Source: Pseudo-nitzschia pungens (Eukaryota; Bacillariophyta; Bacillariophyceae; Bacillariales; Bacillariaceae). Taken from it: DNA of 64,000 bases. Below the pieces are notes generated by a model. The model ran no database searches and was not told where the DNA came from. It saw only the letters and a list, made by a program, of their open reading frames with translations. The DNA is taken from the NCBI GenBank assembly GCA_037355855.1, contig CM074765.1, positions 1,984,001 through 2,048,000 on the forward strand, read 5' to 3'. The translations under genes were made by a program, and so were the position numbers. Of this stretch, positions 18,518 to 29,301 are shown in pieces; the stretch's first letter is position 1, and each line of letters begins with the position of its first letter.

Positions 18518-19909
18518 TTACTCTTTGAGTTCGCGTTCCGAGATGTTTATCTCGTCGTCGGAAACCTTGTGGTCAGCTTGGGCCGTGGCCAGTACGTAAG
18601 AGTACTCGTGGTTCGATAGGTTCCTTCCCCAGTGGGGTTTGGAGTGTTGCTCAGTGTCTGAGTCTTGTTCTTTTGCCACAAAGTGCTCCTTGAGCAGGTT
18701 GATGGTTTCCCGGTCAAACTTCCCCTTTTTGTGGGGACCCCCGGTTAATTTCCAGCATTTGCCGGCATGGACTTTGCCACAGGTCTTGCATAGCTGTTTG
18801 TTGTTGTTGTCCATAGGGCGCTTCTTTTTGCCAGGGGACTTCCCGTGGTGGTTTCCTCCCCCAGATGCGGCCTTGGGGGTCTTCTTGGTGACGCCAGTCT
18901 GTTTTTCGAGGTCGGTGATGCGTTGTTGCATTATTGCTTCCTTCCGGATTGTGATTTCCAGATTTTCGAGCTTGTCGATGGTGGTGTTGAAGGATTGGGT
19001 GTAGAGGTCCCATCCAATGTGTTCCAGTTTCTCGCGTTGGGAGTGGGTCATGTTGGAATCCAAGATTTCCTTCATTTCTCCTTGGGTGAAACTTCTTGGT
19101 GTTTCCATTTGGTCACTGCCACATTCCCAGAGGCATTCTGGGAGATAGCTTTGGAGTTCGGCCATTCGATTGGCCCAGGCTCTAATGCCATGTTTGAGGT
19201 CCACGCGCATGCCTCGCATGAATCGTCGGAGGACGATATACGAGCGCTTGCCGTGTTGGTCATTGCCAAAGATTTTGAGCTTGAGGACATGCATGCACTC
19301 CTCCATGATATCCTTCCTGTACTCCTGGGATTGGTAGTACTGGGTGAGGGCGCTTGCGACCTTTTTCTTTGGGATTGGGGACTCGAGGTTGTCGGTCTCT
19401 GATTCTTTGTCCGATCTCGCCGTGGCTGTGTCGGTTTTGTCGGCGGTTGGAGATTTCTCCTTTGCCTTCTCCTTGGAGGCTCCCGTGGGAGTTTCGGTGG
19501 CGTTTTGCCCCATTGATAGTAGGATGTTTGCTTGGTCCCTTTGCTCGATTTCCTGGATCTTTTTCTGTACGCGTCTGGTTTGGTGGACCTTGTGGGTCGG
19601 TTCGGCCAAGTAGGTCCGAGTGAGCGTTCGCTGGACAAGTGCGAGTGCTTCCTTAGAGAGGATTCTCTGTAGAACCTCCAATTTCTGGTCTCCGTGGAGT
19701 TTGTCATTGCCAGCAATTTTCTGGTCAAAGTCTCTCTTCCAGATAAGGAAGAGTTCTGGTCTTTCAGTACCGTTGAGAACCTTCAGGTAGTCGCTGAATG
19801 CGACTCCACCTTGTTCGCTGTCTACATTCATCTTTACGGTGGTAGCGTCTTCCGGCCAGTCCTCCCGTGTGATGTTGAAAGGTTTCAACTTGGTTCCTTT
19901 GGTCGCCAT
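18518..19909 (-). CDS. Gypsy-like Gag with one zinc knuckle
   Basis: 463 residues. A charged linker with KEKAKEKSP and a capsid-like central region are followed by a basic Gly/Lys tract and one compact zinc knuckle, CKTCGKVHAGKCW (CX2CX3HX3C, shorter than the retroviral CX2CX4HX4C but common in such elements). The C-terminus is acidic and Lys-rich. It packages the element RNA. Start at the ATG of MATKGTKLKPF; the frame ends with TAA at 18520-18518. Confidence 0.9.
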   Translation of the reverse strand: MATKGTKLKPFNITREDWPEDATTVKMNVDSEQGGVAFSDYLKVLNGTERPELFLIWKRDFDQKIAGNDKLHGDQKLEVLQRILSKEALALVQRTLTRTYLAEPTHKVHQTRRVQKKIQEIEQRDQANILLSMGQNATETPTGASKEKAKEKSPTADKTDTATARSDKESETDNLESPIPKKKVASALTQYYQSQEYRKDIMEECMHVLKLKIFGNDQHGKRSYIVLRRFMRGMRVDLKHGIRAWANRMAELQSYLPECLWECGSDQMETPRSFTQGEMKEILDSNMTHSQREKLEHIGWDLYTQSFNTTIDKLENLEITIRKEAIMQQRITDLEKQTGVTKKTPKAASGGGNHHGKSPGKKKRPMDNNNKQLCKTCGKVHAGKCWKLTGGPHKKGKFDRETINLLKEHFVAKEQDSDTEQHSKPHWGRNLSNHEYSYVLATAQADHKVSDDEINISERELKE

Positions 19910-20652
19910 GGTGGTTTAATCAGTTGTTTATTAAGTTACTTTAGTTACACTATTTCTGTTATTTCACTGCTTGTGGTGAGATTGAGCAAAAAGTGATTGC
20001 TCAGTTCCTCCAGTTTTTCTTGCTGGATTTTCATTGCTCTCGTGATAACTCGTGTTATAACTGATTTTCCCCCTGGTTTGTCCAGTGGTGGGAGTTGTCC
20101 CTCTCTTTAGCTCACGGGAATCCTGTGGTTCCCCGGAGTTGTTTCTGTTTTTATTTTGTGGGATTCGATTCCCGTGGTTCTCCGGCGTTGCTTCTCTGTT
20201 AAGCGGTCACCGGGCCGGTCCCACTTCCCGTTTCCCGTGGGATTAGTGGTGTTCAGGTATTTATTATATACCTTTCCGTATACTCGTATATTTCGGTTTT
20301 GGTTGGCATACCCTCTTCGGTCTGTCCATCCACTCAGTGTTGGTCCAATTAGTCCACTCACTGGATTATGTGTCACTTTTTCAGTGTGTATTTTCGAATT
20401 TTTCGATTATTCTTGCTGTCGACCATGGTCCTGTTTGGGTCCTTAGGTGTCTCTGTTGCTGCTGTTGCTCCCTTTCTGGGGCTAACCACTGCTGGGGTCG
20501 GTCTTCCTTGTGCTGCAGACACTGGATATCCTTCTCCCTGTTTTGCTTCTCCGTGCCTCCATTTTCTGGCAGTCTTTCGATCTCGTCAGTCCCTTGGCCG
20601 ATCGATTTCTTTCTGCTCATGGTCATCAGCACTCAGCGTGATTTTAAAATCA

Positions 20653-20841
20653 TGCCATACCCCGGGTCTACTAGTGATTAGAATAGTAGTGATATGCAAA
20701 TTGTGAGCTCTATTGGTTAGTCTATTTGCTACAGTTCTAAGAGCCCTCCGAATCAGCGATTCTGTCGACTCGCCGATTGTTTTTATCCTTATCCTTAATC
20801 CAGTCCCGTGTGTACTCGTGACTGTATTTTGGTGCACGGCA
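20653..20841 (-). repeat. 5' LTR of the gypsy element
   Basis: 189 bases, partner of 14999-15187. On the minus strand transcription would start in this LTR. Between it and the Gag start lies a leader of about 740 bases (19910-20652) with no open frame of note. Confidence 0.92.
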
Positions 20842-20846
20842 TGTGC
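20842..20846. other. Target-site duplication TGTGC (right) of the gypsy element
   Basis: Exact copy of 14994-14998. Confidence 0.9.
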
Positions 20847-20932
20847 TGTTGCTAAAATCAACCATGTTGGTGCGGAGGGGGGCTGGGTTGGAAAAATTGA
20901 AACTCTTAAAAAAAAATCAACCATGTTCCTGG
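20847..20932. mobile_element. TIR unit copy 2, right terminal arm
   Basis: Continues the core interrupted at 14998. Contains an internal ATCAACCATGTTGG and ends AAAAATCAACCATGTTCC, the complement of the start GGAACATGGTTGATTT at 7449. GCGGAGGGGGGCTGG mirrors the C-rich stretch of the left arm at 7505-7530. Confidence 0.7.
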
Positions 20933-23227
20933 TACGGTATGTATGGCTCCTGAGTTTTTTCTTTCGCAACAGTTGCGCAACCCTGACGGTACGCTAGTAC
21001 TACCAATCAAAAATCTTTGGAAGAACAACAAGCAATATTGGTAGTAATGAACAATTTTTTTTGGCAGAAAAGCATTTGGAGGCACCTATCTCTGCAACTC
21101 AAGAACACCTCCATCCAATAGTGAAGATGCACTCTTTTAGCTCTGACTCTCCTCTACAATCCTCTATATTCATAGTATCTGTATGTGTTGCTATCTTTTC
21201 CCCTTAGTAAGCTTGTGACTAATGGACGGTGGCTAAAATTTGCGTGTTTTTGAGTAACAGCAGCAGCATGATTGCTAGCCATACTTTTTAGCACCCTGGT
21301 GGGATTAGCCAAATTTTTGTACGCGCCTCCAACTGGTGGAGGGTGATTGGTTCTGGGTCATCATTGCTTGTTTCCCCCATCACATCCAAATTTTCCAAGC
21401 CATGTCGTGGACACGGCCATGTAGAAACAAGAAATACTACTAGTACCTTGTACTACTACTACATAAGAGAAGATCCTCCTGGTTGTGATCCATGATGCTC
21501 TTAGTCTTTCCGGAGTGCTACTCCAGCATTCGCGCAAAGGGAGGATCAGTTTCTTTGTGCTGCCGAAGCCATTCTATGCTCCTGCTTTTTGTTTTGAATA
21601 GCAGCGGGTGTTAAAATTCCAGGATTTGTGATGATCCTGGTCTTTCGGGAGTGCAGGGAACAAAGTAGGAGTACTAGTACTAGTACTAGTACTAGTACTA
21701 CATGGTGATGATGATCCCCATCTTTTGGTGGGAATGTGGAGTTGCAGCAAGAAATACACACCACCAATGATTCTTGTCTTTTGGAAGTGCAGCAGCAAAT
21801 CAAATATGACAGCATGCACAATGATCCTTCTCGGTGGGGACACTGCAGAGAAATAAATACACTGGTATGGGAATAGAGGAGAGGAAAAGAGAGAAGAAAC
21901 AAACAAGAAATGATACAGCACAATCATCCTCCCTCAATGATGAAGATCAATTACTTGCTTCTTCTTGTTGTTGTATTCGGTGCTGTTGACAACATCACTA
22001 CTAGTATCATCGAAACGAAATCATCTCAATCAACAAAATCAATCCCAACAATGCATATTGCGATACGCATGATACTTGTGCTTCCTAACCGACTCTTCAC
22101 TCGTCAACCCACAACAATAAAACAACAAATAAAAAAACAGGAGCTACTAGTACTATTGACGAGAAGCCGTGCTACCGTTTTCAGCACAGTACTACTACTG
22201 TACGGTACTAGTAGTACTAGTGTCTCGTACTGTTGCGACTAGCGTAGAATAATACGGTAATTTACCGTAATTACGTATTTCCAAACTTCTGCGTTGGGAC
22301 GATGATTGATTGATTTGTTTTAAAAAAAAAATTGATTGAGGTTTTTTGATTTTGAGATTTTTTTGAGATGATTAAGCCTTGCCGTAACTTTACGTAGTTA
22401 ATTAAATCTTACTTCGTAATTGATTCTGACGAGATTATTCCATGAGGTTCAATTCCAAGAATTACTTCCCGTTACGTCATCATTATGAAACATTTTCATT
22501 GGCTCCCATTCGACGATTGATTGATTCGAGGCACTAAGGTTTTACCGGTACGGTATTTTTTTACTCCCAGCAAGTTTTCAAAGGGCCACTCTGCGGTACG
22601 TACAAGTAAGATGATTAACCTTACCGCTTTTACGGCATGCCAGCCACATGGCTCGGTTGGGACCGTGTTCGGCCGCCCACCAATTTCTCGCGATGCAAGG
22701 AGAGGAGAGGAGAGGACAGGAGAGACCGGGACGCATCGTCCGTCGCGGTAGCACCAGTTTGGTCGGCAAGATACTGTACTAGTACAGTATTACTTACCGG
22801 AACGATGCGATGCGATACTTTCCGATGCGATGAATTACTTGTGGACCAAAAACCAACTCCGGCAACCCATCCCGTCCCGTCCCGTCTCGTCTCCTTTCGT
22901 CACAAAAACATTCCGTCGGATGCAAAGGATTGCTACTACTATTAGCATTTCTTCTTGTATCATTATTTCTGTATAGTATTATTACCATCAGTATTTTGAG
23001 GTTGATTTTGAGAGAGCGTGAGTGAGTGAGTGAGTGAGTGAGTGAGTCCGCGAGAGACCACAATCCATCCCGATTGCAGCATCATTATCATTATCATTAT
23101 CATCATCATTATCATTCTTATTCTTTTTTAACAGCACGGCGTTGCACCGAACTGTACCATACCATACCCTACCCTACTATACTATACTACACAATTCATC
23201 GCACAACGATCCATTCCGAACGGCAAC
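20933..23227. other. Gene-free region with microsatellites, upstream of the channel gene
   Basis: 2.3 kb with no convincing gene on either strand. Features: a TACTAG tandem run at about 21670-21701, several TTACCGTA/TACGTA palindromes (22250-22280, 22390), (GTGA)n at about 23019-23046 and ATTATC-type repeats at 23084-23120 just before the channel start codon. Open frames at 21546-21927 (-) are Ser/Leu-rich low-complexity noise. Confidence 0.5.
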
Positions 23228-26200
23228 ATGGAGCGCAACCGCGGCAAAAAGAACAAAGGTAATACCACCAACAACAGCAACAACAGCAACAACAACAGCA
23301 ACAACAACACCAAGATCGTTGTCACCACCAATGGCATCGAACTTCCAACCACTACGACGACTACGAAGACGGCACCGACTCCCCCCCGGAGCGGCCGATT
23401 CTCCCGAACCGCATCCCGCGCCGGAAGCATCGCGACGTCCGCATCCGTGGCAACGGCGGGAGGAGGACCGAGAGCGACGACAGCAGCGACGGCGCGAACC
23501 ACCGGCGGGAGCGTCCGCGGGCCCCGGAGCGATCGGGGCCTGGATCGCAGCCTGAACCAGAGCCTGCGCGTCCTGGACAATCGATACGTCGAGGAATCCC
23601 ATCCGCATCCAACTCCGAATCCGAATCCACGCCACCGGCATTCCGGCAAGAACAACACCAACAATAGCAACAACAACAACAACAACAACAACAACAGCGG
23701 GGACGACCACGACTCTCGAAGCACCAGCAACAACCACGAGCCGCGGTATTACTACAACAATCCCAACGACCCGGACAACTCGTTCAACAGCCACGGATAC
23801 ATTTTCACGACCGACCTCGATGCCACCACCATCACCACCATCACCACGCAGGGAGGAAGAAAAGGGGGAGGAATTGCCAGCGAAAACGACGACGACGATG
23901 ACAACGACAACGATACCGGCTCGGCCTCGGACGGCCAGTCGTACTACTCCAAGACCATGATGGACGCTTCGGACCGCGGCGATTATGGGTACGGCTACGG
24001 CGAGCACGATCATGATCACGATCTCGAGCTGGAGGAGGATTCCGATTGGAATCACAACAGTTACAGTCACAACAATCAAAGCCACAGCCACAGCCACCAG
24101 TCTTCCTACCACTACCGGAGCGACGATCCCCGCGGCCACCTCTTTCGGTTGCTGGACGAGCACTGCCCGTCGACGGCCTACGACGAGACGGCCAACCATC
24201 ACCATCACCATCACCATCGTCCAAACGACTGGGAACCCATTCGGGAATGGTTCGGGGCGTTGCTCCCCGATCCGCAAGAGGAGAATGGCAATGGCAATGG
24301 CAATGGCCAATGGCAATCCCAACGGCAACGACAACGAGACCCGGGCCAACGCCGTCCTCCTCCTCCGCGCCGCGGTCCTCGAGGGCCGCGGCCGTTCGGG
24401 ACAGACCGTTCTGCACGTGGCCTGCGAGCGATCCGTTCCGCTCGACGTCCTCGAACAAATCCTGTCCGTGCCGGCGCTGGTGAATCGTCGCAGCAACAAT
24501 CACGACAACAGCAATAATAATCACGACAACAGCAACAGCAACAATCACGACAACAACAGCAGCAACAACTATCACGACAACCCGGCCACCCGCGCCACCA
24601 TCGACGGCTGGCTCCCCCTCCACTACGCCTGCAACTACCCCAACGACTACGAGGTGGTCCGGACCCTCGTGGAGGCCCACCCCAGGGCCAAGACCCACGC
24701 CGATCTCAAGGGACGGACGCCCCTCCACTTTGCCATGCGGGAGGAAAACATGAACCGGCCCGAGGTCGTCGCCCTGCTGTCGTCGGCGGCCGGGATCGCG
24801 GACGACAACGGCATTCTGGTGGGTGTAGTGTTGTTGTGTGTTTTGTGCGTGTGTGTGTGTGTGTGTGTGTATATGTATATATGTATATATGTATATATGT
24901 GTGTGTATGTGTAGCAATTGTAGGTGTGGGTTGGATGGGTTGGTATCGGGATGATGGAATGGAATGGAATATGATGGGATGAGATGCACTGTATTCAATG
25001 GCGCTGTCCGTGCAGTGCAGTGATTACGCTTGTTCTCACACTGTTCTTTGGTTGCTCCTCGTTCTCCCACTGCACCACATCACATAACAACGCACCACAC
25101 CGGATTTCCCCTCCGATTGTTTGCGCTTCTCGTCCCGCTCCGCCTCTCATCGCATCCCGCTCCGCCTCTCATCGCCCCAGCCCCTGCACTACGCCTGCCT
25201 GTACGGCGCCACGGAGGACTTTTTGCGCATCCTGACCGACGCCCATCCCCAGGGGGTCGCGTCGCGGGACCGGTTCGGCCGGGTCCCCCTCCACTACTCC
25301 CTGTCCAACGCGGGACGGCCCAACGCGCCGGCGGCCGTCCGGCTCCTGCTCGGACTCGAGCCCGAGCTCGTCAACGACCCCGGGATCGCGCGCATGTTCA
25401 GCGGGAGCGACGCGGTCCGGAGGTACCAGTACTACGCGGCGTCGGCGTCGGCGGCCGGAATGGGAAGCGGCGGGAACAACGGGAACGGGAACCATGGCAA
25501 CGGGAACAATGGCAACCATGGCAACCACAGATATAGATACAGATACGGAAGGAGCAATCGCCAGCTCGCGCACGGGGCGAGTCCCCGCCACGGCCACGGC
25601 CACGGAAGCGCCCACCCGGGAGGCGGCGATCCCCCCGCGGCGGTGGCGAGCGGCTCCGCCTTTTCGCGCGAATCCGTCGAGGAGTGCCTCAAGCGGTTCC
25701 TGGAGGCCAAGCCCCGCCCGACGGCCGATTTCTTCACGGCCCTCCAATCCCTTCCGGAAGCCCTCCAGGAGAAGGCCGTCCTCACGCAGGAGGTCCAGGA
25801 ATTGCTCAACCAAAAGATCGGAAAGCGGTTTCCGACCGCGCTCCTCCTGTCGGATCTCTACCTGCAGCTCCTGGTAATGGTCCTCTACACGCTGGCCGTT
25901 CGGGACTCGATCCGGGGGCGGTTCGAGAGCGAACGCATTGGCAGTGGCAATGGCAATGGCAATGGCAGTGGCAATTTCAGCGGCAATTTCAGTGGCAATG
26001 GCAGCTACGAGTACTCGAGCGACGACGATCCGCACTACGTGGCTCCCTGGTCGTACCTCATCGGCGTGTACGTCGGGCTGACCTACTTTTTGTTCCGCGA
26101 AATCGTGCAGATCCTCGGACTGGTCTCCCTCCGGGCCTCCTGGATCTGGATCTACGAACCGGGAACCTGGTTGAACGTCGCCTACATCTGTTACATCGGG

Positions 26201-27505
26201 GCGTGGACGGTCTTTATGACCACCGGCTGGTGCGAGAGGGAGGTCTTTCGGACCGGTGCCGCCCTGTCCTTCGCCGTGGTCTGGCTCAAGTTTCTCTCCT
26301 ACCTGAGAAAGATCCTCATCGACTTTTCCGTCTTTTCCGGCGGCGTCTTTCACGTCCTGAGGCGATTGCTGGCCTTTTTGATGTGCCTGACCATCATTCT
26401 GATTGCCTTTTCGAGAATGTTCTTCACCCTCTTTTACGAGACGGAATATTGCGCCGCCACCGCGGCGGCGAAAGCGACGGCGACGGCGACAGCGACGGCT
26501 GTGGTGAATAACGCGACGCCGTCGTTTTTGTCCCCCTCCTTTTTGGAACGAGACAACGGCGGCGGTGGCAGCGATGGCAACGGCGGCAGCTACGAATCGT
26601 TTACCAAGGACTTGATTTGTGAGGCCAACAACGAGGCCCTTCCCTGGTGCAACGCCTGGGATTCCTTTCTCGCTGTCTACACCATGTTGCTCGGCGAGGT
26701 GGACGAGACGCTCTTCGACAACAACACCACCGCATTGATTCTGTTCGTGGTCTTTATGCTCCTGGTGGTGATTCTTCTGGCCAACGTCCTGATTGCCATC
26801 GTCACGGATTCGTACAAGGTCATCCGAGACAAGCGCGCCGCGATCGTCTTTTGGACGAACCGGCTGGATTTCATTGCGCAAATGGATGCCATTGCCAGCA
26901 TTCCCTGGAGGAGCCGGTTCCGGGGGCTCCTGGGACTCCGGGAAACCGACCGCGGGGCACCGATGATCCAGCACCACTCGCGCGGAAGCGGCAACAATGA
27001 CAATGACAACGACAACGACAACGACAACGACGAAAGCGGCGATCACGACTTTGGGAGAGAACTCTGGAACGACATTGTAGAGCTCTTCGATCACAACGTC
27101 CGGGTCGAGGACGGCATTTGCTCCCTGGATTTTGTGCTCTGCACCATCCTGCGAGCGGCTGCCGTTGTTCTGGTCCCGCTGTGGATACTGGCGGGCGCGC
27201 TGGTGGTCGGTCTGCTGTGGCCGCCACAGATCCGGGAGAAGCTCTTTGTCAGCACGGTGCGAAACCACAGCTCCGAATCGGAAAAGGAGGAAAACCTGCG
27301 CAAGACGCAGATCGAGGAATTGAAGCGAGAGATCGCCGTCCTCAAGGAAGACCTGATGGGGGAATCCGCCAAGCATCGAACCCAAATCATCCAGATGAAA
27401 TCGGCCATTGCCGAACGAAAACTGGAAACCCTCGACACCCTGACGGCCATCAAAAAGAACGTCGTGTTGGCCTTGGAATTGTGCGAGATGGGACGGGAGG
27501 GATGA
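23228..27505 (+). CDS. Ankyrin-repeat TRP-like cation channel (one apparent frameshift)
   Basis: Two exons, 23228-24818 and 25181-27505, joined in phase at NGIL|PLHYAC in the middle of an ankyrin repeat. One extra C in the GGCC at 24305-24308, inside an AATGGC run, must be removed; the corrected product is 1304 residues. Order: Asn/Ser/Thr/Asp-rich disordered N-terminus with a His run, ankyrin repeats (TVLHVAC, LPLHYAC, TPLHFAM, PLHYACLYG, VPLHYSL), then six helices: S1 about 25860-25907, S2 26050-26125, S3 26172-26230, S4 26260-26325, S5 26360-26440, pore loop 26638-26715 with filter-like LLGEVD, and S6 26730-26815. A C-terminal coiled coil follows (27270-27480). The architecture resembles TRPA/TRPV-type channels of the plasma membrane or an internal membrane; gating stimulus is unknown. 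Long Gly-Asn repeats interrupt the S1-S2 linker. Confidence 0.85.
24846..24915 (+). repeat. GT and GTATAT microsatellite in the channel-gene intron
   Basis: (GT)n followed by (ATGTAT)n and again GT-rich sequence right after the donor site GTGGGT of the 362-base intron. Confidence 0.85.
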
Positions 27506-27902
27506 GTTTCCGAGGCTTGTTGTCGTTGTCGTCGTCGTTGTCGTTGTTCTTGTTCTTGGATTCAGTCGAGGTTGGTTGGGTCGGGTCTGCCAATGGATGT
27601 TTGCTTTCGGTTTCGGACGCGTCTTCGATTTATTCCGGTTCGCATTGCAGAGATCATTGCAGCAGTGACAACCGATATGTAACAAGTACAAGTACCGTAA
27701 CTTACTGTAGACGGTAATTAGCAGAAGCAGAAGCAACACTTACAACGTGAAAGAACGAGCACCAGGAACATGGTTGATTTTTAGTTTTTGAAGGATTTTT
27801 GAAATTCCCGGTCCTCCCCCACTCGCTAAAAATATGAGAATCGCGCGCAGTGCGCGATTTGAGAAATTGTTTTTAAAAAAATAATTTCCCGGAGTACCCA
27901 AA

Positions 27903-28030
27903 CTGGTGTCTACTGGTGTCTACTGGTGTCGACTGGTGTCGACTGGTGTCAACTGGTGTCGACTGGTGTCGACTGGTGTCGTCTGGTGTCGACTGGTGTC
28001 GCCTGGTGTCGTCTGGTGTCGACTGGTGTC
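27903..28030 (+). repeat. ACTGGTGTCG minisatellite, left block
   Basis: About twelve copies of a 10-bp unit (ACTGGTGTCG/TA/CA), head to tail, no spacers. Confidence 0.9.
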
Positions 28031-28561
28031 ATGACGAACATACGAATGTACAAGCAGTATGTTCGTCTATTCATACGTTGGTACAATCGTTTGTTCGTAT
28101 GATGTTCATACGTTCGTCTATTCATACGTTGGTACAATCGCTTATTCGTATGATTGTATGTTCGTCTGTTCGTCTTATGTTCGTCTGTTCTTCTGTACGA
28201 TCGTATGAACAGACGAACAGACGAACAAACGAACATACGAACAGACAAGCATACGAGCAGACGAACAGACGAACATATAATCATACGAATAGACCAACAT
28301 ACAAGCGTATAAACAGACAAACGTATGAACAGGAGACGAGCAGACGAGCAGACGAACAGACGAACATACAAACATACGATCATTTGAACAGACAAACATA
28401 TAAGGATACGAACAGACGAACGTATGAAGTATGAAGACCGGTGTTAACAGACGAACATACGATCGTACGAACAGACCAACATACCGTACCATCGTATGAA
28501 CAGACGAACAGAAGAACAAACGAACATACAATCATATGAACATACGAACATACGAACACCG

Positions 28562-28678
28562 GTGTCAACTGGTGTCTACTGGTGTCTACTGGTGTCTACT
28601 GGTGTCGACTGGTGTCGACTGGTGTCGACTGGTGTCGACTGGTGTCGACTGGTGTCGACTGGTGTCGACTGGTGTCGC
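28562..28678 (+). repeat. ACTGGTGTCG minisatellite, right block
   Basis: About eleven copies of the same 10-bp unit in the same orientation as the left block, so the two blocks are direct repeats although the element ends are inverted. Confidence 0.9.
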
Positions 28679-28816
28679 AGGGGGGTTTCGAGAATTTAAT
28701 TTTTATTTTCAAATTTTCGTCGCGCGCGGAGAGATTGGATCGTGCGCGATTTTTGGGATGATCGAAGAATTTAATATCTACGAAGTAATTTTTTTCCAAA
28801 AAATCAACCATGTTCC

Positions 28817-29301
28817 AGTTTGTTTGGTGACGGATTTTTTAGAGGTCGAAATGTGATCGAGATTTGATCGAAGAGAAGAAAATTTCTCGAACTCAATTTA
28901 TATTATTTTTTTAATTTTTTTGAAAAAGAAAAAAAAGGAAATTACTGTAAGCCTTACGTGTACTACGTGTACGGTATCGGCAAAATGCAACCGTAGTTGC
29001 GCGCGCTGCGCGCGCTGCGCGCCCGTGCAACTCCTACTACATAGTACGTATACATACGGACCCATTTTTAATGCCTGAGAGTACAGTACTGGTTGCTTCT
29101 GAGACCCCCTTAACATTGCTGGAACAGTAGTTTTTTTCTCCGTATATTAACACTTACACGGAGGTGCGCAACCTTCCGTTGCATTATTAAAAAGACAGGA
29201 CTCGTGTCTATCGAAATTTCTGCCAGTTGAGTCTCCGAATGCTGAATAAAATGAAATAAAATCCCCTGTTTGCTCACTTTTTCAGAGAATAAAGAAAAAA
29301 T
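28817..29301. other. Region upstream of the tyrosine-recombinase gene
   Basis: About 485 bases without a gene. Contains a palindromic (GC)n stretch framed by AGTTGC...GCAACT at 28995-29032 and AT-rich sequence leading to the ATG at 29302. Confidence 0.5.

Larger units (their letters stand above)
14999..20841 (-). mobile_element. Ty3/gypsy-like LTR retrotransposon, apparently complete
   Basis: 5843 bases bounded by 189-base LTRs (14999-15187 and 20653-20841) that differ at one or a few positions, with TG...CA-type termini and an exact 5-bp target duplication TGTGC. Transcribed right to left: leader, Gag (19909-18518), Pol (18469-15206) with protease, RT, RNase H and integrase in gypsy order, then a purine-rich GGAGGAG tract just before the second LTR (about 15190-15200). 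No internal stop or frameshift in either frame, so it may be active. It landed inside TIR unit copy 2. Confidence 0.93.
27765..28816. mobile_element. Non-autonomous foldback-like element with minisatellite interior
   Basis: Bounded by GGAACATGGTTGATTTTT at 27765 and its complement AAAAATCAACCATGTTCC ending at 28816, the same termini as the unit at 7449-20932. Inside: a GC-rich hairpin (27839-27859), a direct-repeat block of ACTGGTGTCG (about 27903-28030), a quasi-palindromic centre built from GAACAGACGAACATACGA and its complement (28030-28560, axis near 28200), and a second ACTGGTGTCG block (28562-28678). No coding capacity beyond repeat-encoded peptides. I saw no certain target duplication. 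Confidence 0.7.

Noticed and set aside
25169..27739. Long minus-strand open frame (856 codons) opposite the channel exon
   Set aside because: It is the antisense shadow of GC-rich, repeat-biased coding sequence; it has no recognisable domain, while the plus strand encodes ankyrin repeats and a pore domain.
27916..28434. Plus- and minus-strand frames in the ACTGGTGTCG and GAACAGACG arrays
   Set aside because: Translations are monotonous repeat peptides open in several frames because the repeat units lack stops.
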